NCBI GenBank assembly: GCA_036873755.1 | Contig: JAVTVY010016107.1 | Location: 1 to 64,000, forward strand | Source of the DNA: Hanleya hanleyi | Taxonomy: Eukaryota; Mollusca; Polyplacophora; Lepidopleurida; Hanleyidae | Direction: 5' to 3' | DNA length: 64,000 nt | In this document: positions 21,944 through 33,730 of the stretch, piece by piece | Numbering within the stretch: position 1 is the first letter of the stretch | How the letters are laid out: each line of letters starts with the position of its first letter | Program-made: the position numbers and the translations under genes | The notes under the pieces: generated by a model | Databases searched by the model: none | Told to the model about the DNA's origin: nothing | Seen by the model: only the letters and a program-made list of their open reading frames with translations

Positions 21944-22847
21944 TGTCATAGTATTACAGTATAAAGTTAGACACTGAGGATATTTCTAGAATGATAGACC
22001 TGAGGTAAACATGTTTACGTTCTGTTGTATTCTTGGAATTTTCTCGTAATCGTGACCGATTTATCGTAAGTGAATTACGTGAGTTATCCGTCTAGTGTTT
22101 TCTCGAAGATTCTGTGATTGCAAATGGCTGCTCTACGTACAGCCCCGTATGACCTGATAGATTGGTGCATAGCGCCATCTGTACATGCATCTATGACTTG
22201 AGCGGTTAGCGCGGAGCGCCATCTATACATATAGATTTTCATTGTATTCAATATTAGACATTTTTGAAGTTTCTGGAATGAGAAAGCACTTGTTTATCTG
22301 GGTTAATTATGTCGAACTTTCTCGTAACTGTTATAATTGTATTAGTGTTAAATCTTACGTCATTGCTATACCGATGGAAGTTTCTTGATCTGATACAATA
22401 ATATCGAATTGCCGATAAAAGTATAAATTGCTCGACGTTTAGTGATCGAAAAGGAGATTCGAACGGCTTCTATTGGGTGCATAACTGGACATTACCTTTG
22501 ACGGAGATAACTGACTGCTGGATTATATATTCCTGTTGGATTACTCTTGTGTGTTTGACTGCGGGTTTATCTACGTAATTGTACTGACGGAAACTGGACA
22601 ACAGCTGAGCGGTATTGGACTAGATTTATACACGCCGGCACGAACTGTATAGAGATTTGTACGTTAATACAGGCTCGAGAGATACACCGGTATAACATTG
22701 AACAGTAAGATATTATTTGACGTTTTTTTCGCTATATTGACCTAACTTAATTTGTATATGCGTTTAGTATTGTAAATAAATATTTGTTTAATAATCGATT
22801 TCACAAATCTTTCTGTTGCGTTTTTCTATTATCGTTCAGACGTAACA
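21944..22847 (+). repeat. 3' LTR of second Gmr1-like copy (904 bp variant)
   Basis: It begins TGTCATAG and ends CGTAACA, with TATAAA at 22422-22427 and AATAAA near 22778. It is longer than the first copy's LTRs (621 and 644 bp) because of an extra ~280 bp after the first 100 bp, where part of the LTR looks duplicated and diverged. It represents a distinct LTR subfamily. Confidence 0.8.
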
Positions 22848-22854
22848 CAATTTG

Positions 22855-24015
22855 AATATCCAATATGGCCACCAGGTGGCCACCTGTATTTCCCTATGAA
22901 TATTTGTTATCGTGATGTCTCAGGAAGTATTGCATGGATCTTTCTCAAATTTGGTACACTGGTTCCCCTTGGAGCCTAGTTGTACAAGATACCTTTTTTG
23001 GTCCGATTCGAAAATCCAATATGGCCACCAGGCGGCCATCTTGGGTTTTCGCATGAAAATTTACTATCGCCATTTCTCAGGAACCACTGCATGGATCCTT
23101 CTCAAATTTGGTACATAGGTTCCCCTTGGGATCTAGTTGTGCAAGATACCCTTTGTGGTCTGATTCAAAAATACAATATGGCCACCAGGTGGCCAGCTTG
23201 GATTTCCCCTTGAAACGTTATTATCGCGATTTCACAGTAACTGCTGCATGGATCTTTCTCAAATTTGGTACACAGGTTCCCCTTGGTGTCTAGTTGTGCA
23301 AGATACCTTTTGTGGTCTGATTCAAACATTCAATATGGCAATCTTGGATTTCCGCATGAAATATTGTTATCGCGATTTCCCATGAACTACTGCATGGATC
23401 TTTCTCAAATTTGGTACACAGGTTCCCCTTGGGGTCTAGTTGTGCAAGATACCTTTTCTGCTCTGATTCGAAAATCCAATATGGCCACCAGGTGGCCACC
23501 TGTATTTCCCTATGAATATTTGTTATCGTGATTTCTCAGGAAGTACTGCATGGATCTTTCTAAAATTTGGAGCACAGGTTCTCCTTGGGGTCTAGTTGTG
23601 CAAGATAATTTTTGTGATTTGATTCGAAAATCCAATATGGCCACCAGGTGGCCATCTTGGATTTTCCCATGAAACTTTGTTATCGCGATTTCTCAGGAAC
23701 TACTGCATTGATCTTTCTCAAATTTGATACACAGGTTCCCCTTGGGGTCTAGTTGTGCAAGATACCTTTTCTGGTCCGATTCGAAAATCCAATATGGCAA
23801 CCAGGCGGCCATCTTGAATTTCCTGAATTCTCAGGAAATTACTGCGTGGATCTTTGTCAAATTGGGTACACAGGTTCCCTTTGTGGTCCAGTTGTGCAAG
23901 ATACCGTTTTTGGTCCATTTCGAAAATTCAATAAAGCCGCATCTTGAATTTCGCATGAAACTTTATCATGAAATCTCAGGAAATTACTGCATGGAGCATT
24001 TAGTGGTCAGGGGGA
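22855..24015 (+). repeat. 157-bp tandem repeat, 7-8 copies
   Basis: The phrase CAATATGG begins at 22859, 23017, 23174, 23331, 23477, 23633 and 23790, giving a spacing of 146-158 bp. Each unit contains a near-palindrome CCACCAGGTGGCC (or CAGGCGGCC), 'tactgcatggatctttctc', 'aaatttggtacacaggttcccc' and 'gtctagttgtgcaagatacc'. The array begins just after the Gypsy LTR and decays after 23930. Confidence 0.9.
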
Positions 24016-24689
24016 ACAACACAAGTTAGAAACTCATCTATTGCAGTTGTTCAGTGAAAAATTCTTACAGCTACTTTCTCCAGTTACAGCCAGATGAGCT
24101 ACAGTGCCGTGGCACTATCTTTTTTATAAAAGTACGGTTCTGTAATTTGAAAAATATAATACACCAATGTATAATACATCTGTTCCCAATGAAATTATAA
24201 ATCGAAATAATAGTATTTATCGATATTTTTCTAATAATGTTAGAATATGATCGTCTCGGATACATGTAATCAACGGTAAATGTCTGCCTTTTTGTCCAAC
24301 AAAATAAAGAAATGGCAAGAACCCCCCCCTTCCCCCCAAAAACAACAGTATAGCCGGTTTGAACATGACCACAGTTATCATGGTTATTATCCTTAGATGT
24401 AAATATAATCTCAGACTGACCTCAACACGATGATCGAATACATCTTAGCATCTAGGTCTCCACTCTCAGAAATGGGGATGATAAATCAAAGAGACTTAAC
24501 AAGAGTTCCTAAACATGGATTCTTTTTCCCCGTTGTGCAGAACGCTCTCTTCTCGTTCCATTATTATGTCAAAAATCAAAAGTAAAAAATACATAAATAC
24601 ACGCGGAATTTCCCCCCGCAGGACGGACCAGAATTGTAAACAAATGCAATAAACCAGAGCGGAGACGAGTTTTTGTAGTTTTCTTTTAA

Positions 24690-25271
24690 CCCTACCTGGC
24701 CTGGGGGGGGGGGACATGACCCTACTACCAAACTTTCTGCGCTATCTCCGGAACGACAAAAAATTGGGGAGCTGAATCTCTGTGACTTTATAGTTTATCA
24801 TATTGGGGTCATTCTAAGCCTATTGCATAACCCGCTGAGCAGAGGATCATGGGAAAATTCAAGATGGCGGCCACGTGGGGTCCCAGAAAAGTGATGTTTT
24901 TGTCATATTTCTTCATAATTTTTGCTTTTCCGCGATGAAAAGCGGGCAAAAACTATTTTATTTCACATCACATTAATATTTACTAATTTATCATGCAGTT
25001 TTTGCGAAGAGATTGCATGAATAAAAAAATCGGAAAATCTGACTGAAAAATAGACCAAAAAATGCCGTTTTTGAAAATGACGTCACTGTAACGTCATCAA
25101 AGCGTCCATCTTGGAATTTTTTTATATTTTCTGGTAGAGCTTTTCCCAAGGGTATAGTGTGGTAAGTTTCAGCTCCCTAGCTCAAGGGGTAAGAAAAATA
25201 ATTAGGGGGGTGGGGCATTTCGGCCCCTCCACAGGCCACAACAGGTCCCAAAAAGCCCAGGGCAGATAGGG
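24690..25271 (+). mobile_element. piggyBac-like MITE, full-length copy
   Basis: It is flanked by TTAA on both sides (24686-24689 and 25272-25275). The termini are CCCTACCTGGCCTGGG and the imperfect complement ending ...CCCAGGGCAGATAGGG. The 582-bp interior is non-coding and includes 'caagatggcggccacgtgg' and 'tgacgtcactgtaacgtcatc'. It is the reference copy for at least five related pieces in the window (4540, 15191, 28640, 43165 and 63757). Confidence 0.85.
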
Positions 25272-25275
25272 TTAA

Positions 25276-28200
25276 TGAACTCATGTCATTTACATTAGGA
25301 GGGATAGGGAAAATAGTTATTTCCTTCTTATTTTTTAAGTGAAAGCTTATTGCTTTGGGTGTCTAAGTGGAGGTCCTTGTCAAATCATAGGCAGAACTGC
25401 GGATCGATAGGAAGGAAACACAGCTATGGTGTGAGAGCACGGATTGGTTTCATCTTGACCATTGATAATCTTTTTCTCCTCATCGCTAAACATCGTGCCC
25501 AAGCAGTTAAACAGATCTCATTAACTATAGTCGGAAAATGTACATAGTGGGCTCTTTCCATACACTGTGAAATAATCCTGAAGATCATTTAGCGAAATTG
25601 ATGTATAGTCTACAGCAATCTTCATGGTAAACTTGACCAGTCGAATAGCCCTGGTATCCCCGTTAACTGCGCTTCCGATCTAGAACTCATTATTTATTAA
25701 TGGAGTGGAAATCGGTTAACATAATAAAGCTGGACCTAATTTCTGCTATCTCCCTAGTCATGTAGTTACGTTTCGTACCATAGTTCTTGTTCAGTGGTGT
25801 CTATTATCACAAAACTCGAGTCACCACAAAGAATGCAAGATTCCGCTGTAAAAAAATATATGCAGTCATCACATTTGTTTAACCCTTAATACGAACCATG
25901 AATCCAACAACTGCTAACAATCCAAATTTACGAGTTTGTAGATTCATTACCTCTGATTAGTAAATATATGTCATGTGTGAACAATGCGGTGTCTTTAACA
26001 GAATGTTGTTAGGTATAATATCACAGACGTAAGGACAGGACGTCGGTATTACAGTATTATAGTTCTTGTTGCTATGTTCATCAAAGAATATAAGAATATA
26101 GATTGAAATAAAAACAGTGAAACACAAGACATCCATCAAACCTGAATCGCTTCGGAGCAAAGACCACAATAAGCACCGAGATTATTTTTCTGATATTCGT
26201 ACAGACATCTGTAGTGAATATTCTGGGTTTGATGTCTTGAAGAAATTCGACAATGACTTCAAAATAATTCAACTAAATAAAGGGGTTCTATTGAAAATAA
26301 AACGATATACATGAAGATATTTATGCGTTTATTCCTACGAAGTAGGCTACAGATCGCAAATTGTCCGGTAATGAGTGAGTCCATCCGAATCCTTTCGTCG
26401 GCAAAATAAGGAGGACCGTTGACATTAGAACCTTGATTTTTGGCATGAACGTGCATTAGGGCATTGTTACCAGCAAGTTCTGATCTGAAATAATTCTGAT
26501 TTAAATTAGATTGATAATTAACACTTCAGTATATTGTTATGTGAACTGTAGCCTTTAACGTGTATCCTATTTCACATTGGCCACATCAGCTTCAAATTCA
26601 GGTCAAATTACACAGAGCTAAAAATACCCTGTCCCACTGTATGTCTTTGTACCGGTTATGCTCAGGAGAATGACATAGAATCATTATTATCTTGTGCAGA
26701 GAAGGTGTTGGTCTTGAGTTGAATTACCGTAAACTACATAAATGCTACCTTTCTACTATAGTACTATATATAAAAAATTGTTGTATTGTTGGGAAAATAA
26801 TGCGATTCAAAAAGTTGTTTTGATCCTGGACAAGGGCACTGAAAACCATTAAAGATATGTAAATGTATTTTCACACGTAAAGCTTGAAATCTACTGAACC
26901 TATATTATTCAATCTGTTTCCTTTAATTAAAAAATTGTAAAATTAAACGGGCGATCGTTATTTATTTTGGAATGAAGGCGCATTAGGAGACTGTTACCAA
27001 CAAGTTCTGAGCTGACCTGCTTTTGATGAAAATTTCTGGTGATTTTTGATGAAAATCACTGGCGATTCTGACTTGGGCGGTGCCCATCTTAATATAGGCA
27101 GGATTTCAACTGGGGGTGGGGATTTCCAAGAGTTCAGTTCGCGTTCGAGTCCTAATGCCTACTGTACTTCGTAGGTCCTGTGACGTTAGTCACACTGCTC
27201 ATGTTTATAAATAAAAAACAAAAAAATTTTTATCAAGAAACGTATGATTCATCAAAAATGAATTCTTGAAATCAAAAGATTTTTTGTTGTTGTATCAAAA
27301 TATACAAAGAAATACCAAAACGGCGCACTTATATGGCGAGTCGTATGCTGTATGGAAAATGAATTTTTTTTAAAAATATATTTTTATTTTTTTTTATATA
27401 AAAAATGATTTACTTATATTAAACATAAACGTAAAAATACTGAAATGGTGCACATTTATTTATTGATTTCCAAAATATACTGATAAATTCCAAAACGACT
27501 TGCCAGAGAAGCACTTATTTGCCAATTTGCCCAATAGGCCTGTATGCAGATATGTACATATGGAGATATCCGTATGTCTTAGAATAGAATACCGCCGCGG
27601 TCAATAGATGTGAAAATGAATTGATCCATACGTACAATGCAAAGACCACGTAAGCGTTGGTTATCTATTAATTCTGTATCATTGGCAACCTTTGATATAT
27701 TTTATATCGCATCAAAAAACATTCAACTTAGGTATCCTTGTTCTACAAGAGGACACTACGGAGCCGTTTTCGAGGAGCGCTACATGGTAACTCCTAACCT
27801 TCAATTTTCACGAATGACAGAGCTCGAGGGACTTGCAAGCGGACACGCTCTGGTGTGTGATTTCAAACAATACGTGGACTGTACAAGCTAGTAATCAATA
27901 ACGCATGACACCCGATTCCTCTTTCATGCTTCTGATCATTTAAACAATAGCAGTCGGGTAGTGTGTACTCTTTCTATGCCACAGCACACTACACGCTTGC
28001 CAATTGAGAATATTCATCTGGCTTCACAATTGTTGATGGCTTGATGACTCGTTTACTGAATTTCTTCCACAAACTCCAAAAAGGGTAAATTATTTTGTTT
28101 ATTCCAGCAATATCCATTGTACTATACTGGACTGCTAAAAATAACGTCATACAACCTGTACTCTAATAGTTTTTCCAGCCACACTGTTAGTTTCCTTATC

Positions 28201-28639
28201 TGTATTGGGGTGAACTCCGGGGCACAGTGATCAATTATTCAATGGAGTGGGGACACATCTCCAGCGGCGAACAGCCTTATTCACTGCGAGGAACCAGTTT
28301 CTTGCTGAATAATCTGCTAACTGGAATCGTTTATTCATTTCTTTTTTGGTTTGACTGTAGTCAACCTGACCCTGATTTGATCGTCAGAGTCATGCCGCGT
28401 GATTTTCCATGTCTCGAGCAGGCAGATAAACAACGTCGGAAACAGACCAGAAAATTACATTCACTCGCCTCTATCCCCACTATCGTAACATATGGTTACA
28501 ACGGGTTCGAATGCCACCAGTATTACTAATTACAAACACTTACTTGCACTCGAAATGCGACAGAAAACGAAATGGATCGAGATCTGTCAATAACGAAGCC
28601 AAGTCATTTTCTTCTCCACTCAAACGTGGTGATTAGGTA
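25276..28639. other. 3.4 kb without a recognisable gene
   Basis: AT-rich sequence. The open frames at 27637-27891 and 28227-28529 have no domain I recognise. A stretch near 27120-27155 contains a pol III B-box-like 'gttcgagtcc' followed by an A-rich tail near 27210-27240 and might be an old SINE, but no A box is convincing. Segments near 26450-26480 and 26980-27010 share 'gcattag' and 'ttaccaacaagttctga'-like words, suggesting a short duplicated repeat. Confidence 0.4.
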
Positions 28640-28858
28640 CGAGTCTTTTAAGAAAGTGACCCCGTCAAATTTTGCTCGTGGGACTAAAATTGGCCCAAAT
28701 CTATTTTGTTTCACATCAGACTATTATTTAATAATTTATCATGCAGTTCTTGCAAAGAAGACACAAAAAATATATATAAATCAATAAAAAAATGCTTGTT
28801 TTGAAAATAACGTCCAGGAATGGACGGGTTCCAAAAATCCCAGACCAGATAGGGTTAG
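28640..28858 (+). mobile_element. piggyBac-like MITE fragment
   Basis: Phrases 'atttcatcatgcagtt'-like, 'aaaaaatgcttgttttgaaaa' and the terminal 'cccagaccagatagggtta' match the 3' part of the 24690 copy. The 5' terminus is missing. Confidence 0.6.
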
Positions 28859-30330
28859 GAGACTGCTCCAAAAGGAATTACAGTGTCTATATTGTAAGAC
28901 CTTATTCTCACAACATTAGCTCTCATTATATTATCATCCATTTCAAATGATTCCATCGGGGAATATTTTGTTCATCTCTTGAACTCTGATTTCATCAAGA
29001 TGAAGTTTCGAGTCGTTTACCAGAGCAATGATCTGTAAATGAGATATATAGGCATAATTCAAACGACTGATCTGGGCACCATTACGACTATGGTAGACAA
29101 GAGATCTTACATCATGCTGCCAATCAATCGTGGACGCTGATCTGATCAGGGCCGATGCCCAGTATATCACGACGGCGTGTCAGATGTGACAGGAATTTCA
29201 TCATTTCCACTGCTTTGAAACCGGCAACTTAAAAAAAACTGTCGTCTGTTGAAATAAATATTTGCTCTCTAAATAAAAGAACGTCACAAGCGCCTTTCGC
29301 TAAAACGGCATTATGCTGTATGCTGATTGAAACAAATAGCAGATCTATGCCGATATTTGAAATAACCGCCCACAACGTCACCCCTCCTCTCATCCAGTCT
29401 CATCCCCCTCTAGTTTCGCATTAGATACTCTGATTTAGGATTCGCTTAGACTAAGTTTTGCAGATTTAAATATATGGTTTACATGAATGGAGCATAGGGG
29501 ACATGTATGGGGACTAATAGGTTGCGTTATGCCCCGCCTTAAAGTGTTTCATTTTCTGAGTTTCATTTTTTTATCCATATAGTTGACGTCTGTGTTGCAC
29601 GGATTCGTCCATACCGACGTCGTTTTCATGCTCCCCAACATGCTAACCGTAGGGTTGAATTTTTTAAAGCTTTGTCATGCATGTGTTAATTCATTCCGTC
29701 GATCAATGGCCACGTTGCTGTGTTACACAGGCCTAGTTCACCAACTACAATAGATATGGCCCTTTGTCAACTTTGAAGCATGTGGCGATATAAATTCCGT
29801 TTTGCTGTCATGATCCATTTTGCCCCATATTTCACAAGTGATAGAGTAACAATGCTTAACTTGTTGAACATCGTTGTGTGTGAGGGGGGGGGGGGAGAGC
29901 CGGATGATAAGTTTTTATGAGAGAGCGAGGGGACGGAGCAGGAAACAAAAAATTCCCTTCCCTCGTCTATCTAAATCTAAATGAGTCCGATCACAATAAT
30001 AAATAGCCAAACACTGGGGTCAGGGTAGGACGAGATCTGTCAAATGCTTGATAATCTTATACATGTAAATCGCATAGCGGCAGGAAGGTGATATCAAATA
30101 CCGGCACCAAAACTGATTACTAACCACTTTGCTGCTTCATACAAGCAAAGTATTGATCACGTTACACAGAAGATTCTGCAGAAACCATATAACTACATAG
30201 AGAAAAATCCACAAAACATCGATCATATTTCTTTTTCAATTTCTTTTGACTGAATTGTTACACCGACGTGAATTCAATAAGTTCAACCACGCGCTTACAA
30301 AATGATGACGTCATTCAGTTCTCATTGGAG
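28859..30330. other. no gene recognised
   Basis: No frame or repeat of note apart from a G-run at 29885-29895. Confidence 0.45.
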
Positions 30331-30985
30331 CGGTCTAATGCTGTCCAGCAGTTTCACTGGAACTTATACACGTCGGGGGCTATAGTTGTGATTGTGAATC
30401 GTCGAACTTTATCTTTACACCATGCAGACATGTTGTGACAGGTGACCTTGATGTGGTGAGTGATAAGGATCTAAGATTACTCCTGATGAAGGGACCTAAA
30501 TATAGAGAGCCGAGAAATATAAATTTGAAGGCCGACCAGAAGATAGTCCTGTCTGCTTTGGAACAGTACGTTATTGATTGGTCTAAGCGAGAAAAAGTTG
30601 AACCAACATTACTCGCTGATTGGCTGGACCTCACCAAGAGCAAGGTCGTTGAAACAATCCGTCATATTGACAGAAGTACCCTTCCCCAAGCAAACCAAGT
30701 ACTGAGAAGCTCCAATTCGCAAGAAGTTCTAGCAAATCTCCAGAGTAAATTCGTCATAGTCCCAGCAGACAAAGCTCCAAATAATATAATATTCATATGT
30801 AAATATTACTATTACCAGGTGCTGGTTGAAGAATTGAGTGTAAACTCAAATTGCATTTACTCTGGAAGATTTATTTAACAATCACGAAACGTTTCTCAGG
30901 GAAAGAGGTATTTGTCTTCCAACCAAACATAACGATATACCAAACGTATACTGGACTCCCAAAATGCATAAATCACCATACAAAG
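30331..30985 (+). pseudogene. PLE fragment (RT N-terminal region), plus strand
   Basis: 30435-30830 encodes TGDLDVVSDKDLRLLLMKGPKYREP and WSKREKVEPTLLADWLDLTKSK, nearly identical to the full PLE at 59220-58870 on the other strand. After a frameshift it continues to YWTPKMHKSPYK-like sequence near 30950-30980. It is truncated at both ends; the right end runs into the assembly gap. Confidence 0.85.
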
Positions 30986-30993
30986 TGAAGTAG

Positions 30994-31016
30994 GNNNNNN
31001 NNNNNNNNNNNNNNNN
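30994..31016. other. assembly gap (23 N)
   Basis: A run of 23 unknown bases between the PLE and LINE fragments. The true sequence and length are unknown. Confidence 0.99.
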
Positions 31017-31073
31017 TCGGGACATTCCGGCCATCTTCGCTGGTTCAACATGGTCTCAGCGGCCACTACCACA

Positions 31074-31750
31074 TAGCTATGTATATTCGTGTCCACGTGT
31101 GGTGTGATTAGTTGCCATGGTGGTCTATTGACCTTGTCAGTGTCAGAGATACAAGAGATTGGAATGTCGTGTTCTTCGAATAATCGTTCTATCGTGTAAC
31201 CGAGTGGTGCAGAGTCTTTTTCTCATTTTGATTTTAGGAATTCGTATTCGGTTTTTAGGCCAAAAATTTTGTGGCATGGGTGGTTTTCGCCCTTGGCTAT
31301 TGTTTTCCCTGCATATTTCATTGACAGTTCTTCTCGTCTTAAATGTAAGGGTTTTTCATTAGTTTCTATTTGTAGACTACATAGAGGAGATCCTTTGAAC
31401 GCCCCGGTGGCTATTTTTAAGGCCGAATACTGAATGCTGTCTATTCTTTTCAAATGGGTCTTGCATGCTGATTGATACGCGATTGAACCATAGTCTATTT
31501 TGGATCTGATGAGTGTTTGATATAATTTGATTAAGCTAAGTTTATTGGCCCCCAGTTGGTACCCGATACGCACCTCATAAGGTTCAGGTCTTTGTTACAC
31601 CGAATAATTAATTGGTCAATGTGTTCTTTCCAAGTGAGTTTTCGGTCGAATATCATACCTAGGTATTTGACACTATTCTTAAACTCGATTTTCTGTCCTC
31701 CTAGTGATAGCGTGATGTCTGTGTTCTGTTTATTTGAGAATAGCACACCA
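31074..31750 (-). pseudogene. LINE ORF2 fragment (RT thumb to pre-RNase H)
   Basis: Read on the minus strand, this matches the LINE at about 55700-56375, from GVLFSNKQNTD through GGQKIEFKNSVKYLGM and LIRSKIDYGSIAYQSAC to KPLHLRREELSMKYAG. One frameshift near 31550 splits it. It is truncated at both ends and nearly identical to the full copy, so it is recent. Confidence 0.85.
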
Positions 31751-31850
31751 GATATCGCTCCCATATACTACTGATATCCACCTCTAAAACATCAAAACGC
31801 AATACCGTACCATATTGAAGCAGATGTGAGAAAAGAAACCGAATAGCGGT

Positions 31851-32657
31851 CATTTTCCCCCCCTGTCATGTTCCCCCCCTGTCATTTCCCCCCCCTGTCA
31901 TGTTCCCCCCCTGGACATATTCCCCCCTGTCATATTCCCCCCCTTATATTTACTTGTCCATATAGCTGTTGTGGGTTAAATATTTAGGTAATTTTTTCTT
32001 CCAGTAAAATAATGCCAATTTTTATTTATCATAAACTGTTACAGGAAAGACAAATGTTGTTTTTTTTAATGTAATTCCATCAATAAATTATTTGATCTTT
32101 TCCAGCGCTAATAAATAAATAAATAAATAAATAAATAATAAATAACAATGAGTGATTAGTAGGAGATATAAATAGATTTAAAAAATTATTAAAAATTAAA
32201 TTATTTTCTTCACAGATATATCTTTAAGTAGTCTTAGATAGGCACAAATTTTACCAACCAATAAAAGTAACAGAATTATTTGAATGGCACAATTATAATT
32301 GATAGGTAGATAGATTAAGCTTCTTAAATTATTATATATTTATTAGCCTCCTATTGATTGGAGATTAACTGGTACACACAGAAGATGGTTTAATCTCAAA
32401 ATTCTAATCATAAACTCACCCGTACCAGTTAATCTCCAATCAATAGGAGGCTAATAAATATATAATAATTTAAGAAGCTTAATCTATCTACCTATCAATT
32501 ATAATTGTGCCATTCAAATAATTCTGTTACTTTTATTGGTTGGTAAAATTTGTGCCTATCTAAGACTACTTAAAGATATATCTGTGAAGAAAATAATTTA
32601 ATTTTTAATAATTTTTTAAATCTATTTATATCTCCTACTAATCACTCATTGTTATTT

Positions 32658-32689
<32 letters not shown>

Positions 32690-32964
32690 TTAGCGCTGGA
32701 AAAGATCAAATAATTTATTGATGGAATTACATTAAAAAAAAACAACATGTCTTTCCTGTAACAGTTTATGATAAATAAAAATTGGCATTATTTTACTGGA
32801 AGAAAAAATTACCTAAATATTTAACCCACAACAGCTATATGGACAAGTAAATATAAGGGGGGGAATATGACAGGGGGGGAATATGTCCAGGGGGGGAATA
32901 TGACAGGGGGGGAAAATGACGGGGGGAACATGACAGGGGGGGAAATGACAGGGGGGGAAATGAC
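31851..32964. mobile_element. 1.1-kb foldback palindrome with C-tract/G-tract ends
   Basis: The left arm (about 31851-32372) is the near-perfect reverse complement of the right arm (about 32424-32964). Only ~50 bp of unique sequence lies at the centre (about 32373-32423). The outer ends consist of repeated CCCCCCTGTCAT(G/A)TT units on the left and GGGGGGAAxATGACA units on the right. Inside each arm lies an (AAAT)n/(ATTT)n stretch and 'gcgctggaaaagatc' or its complement. Long inverted arms with tandem sub-repeats at the tips are typical of foldback-type DNA elements. There is no coding capacity. Confidence 0.9.
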
Positions 32965-33029
32965 TGTACTCCGAAAAGCCGATGTGGCAGTGTGTTGAAA
33001 ACCTGAATATGTTTATGATGATGCGTTAA

Positions 33030-33560
33030 GATATGCGTTCAAAAACTGACCATGATGACATTGATGTGTTAAAACCTGACCATGCTGACATTGATGTGTT
33101 AAAACTACAAGATGCTGACATTGATGTGTTAAAACTACAAGATGCTGACATTGATGTGTTAAAACTACAACATGCTGACATTGTTGTGTTAAAACTACAA
33201 CATGCTGACATTGATGTGTTAAAACTACAAAATGCTGACATTGATGTGCTAAAACCACAACATGCTGACATTGGTGTGTTAAAACTACAATATGCTAACA
33301 TTGATGTGTTAAACCTACAACATGCTGACATTGATGTGTTAAAACTACAACATGCGGACATTGGTGTGTTAAAACTACAACATGCTGACATTGATGTGTT
33401 AAAACTACAACATGCGGACATTGATATGTTAAAACTACAACATGCTGACATTGATCTGTACTGCAACATGCTGACATTGATGTGTTAAAACCTGAGCATG
33501 TAAACATTCATGTGTTAAAACCTGAAAATGTTGACATTGATGTGTTAAAACTGAAACGTC
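33030..33560. repeat. 30-bp minisatellite array A
   Basis: About 17 units of consensus 'catgctgacattgatgtgttaaaactacaa'. The unit is 30 bp, a multiple of three, so several frames on both strands stay open (for example ADIDVLKLQH repeated on the plus strand). Without a transcript or splice context I treat the frames as a by-product of the period. Confidence 0.92.
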
Positions 33561-33569
33561 ATAATACTG

Positions 33570-33730
33570 ACGTGTTGTAATCTTAACATAATGGCACTTG
33601 CCTTCTGACAAACTGACGAAAACATGACATGTTAACGCTGATGCATGTTGCATGTTTAACAGAGCAATACCAATATGTTCAGATTTTAACACATCAATGT
33701 CAATGTTGATATTGATGTGTTAAAACTTGA
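33570..33730. repeat. segment duplicated at 35380-35530
   Basis: A ~150-bp segment ('aatcttaacataatggca', 'gttaacgctgatgcatgttg', 'cacatcaatgtcaatgttga') recurs at 35387-35530. It flanks array B on both sides and ends in a small palindrome around 'aacacatcaatgtcaa/ttgatattgatgtgtt'. Confidence 0.8.

Larger units (their letters stand above)
15399..22847 (+). mobile_element. second Gmr1-like Gypsy copy, 5'-truncated, with two nested insertions
   Basis: Homology to the first copy begins abruptly in the protease region ('gtaaattatacacccgttcc', equivalent to about 8720). It continues through integrase, RT and RNase H to a 3' LTR ending at 22847. The 5' LTR, gag and protease active site are absent. 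Insertions: a PLE 3' fragment at about 16207-16535 and a 2963-bp element at 18816-21778. Its pol has fewer lesions than the first copy and keeps the canonical YIDD. Confidence 0.85.

Noticed and set aside
27120..27240. tRNA-derived SINE
   Set aside because: Only a B-box-like word and an A-rich tail are visible; no A box or second copy in the window.
27637..28529. two open frames (84 and 100 codons) as exons
   Set aside because: No recognisable domain, no convincing splice sites, and no phase-compatible partner.
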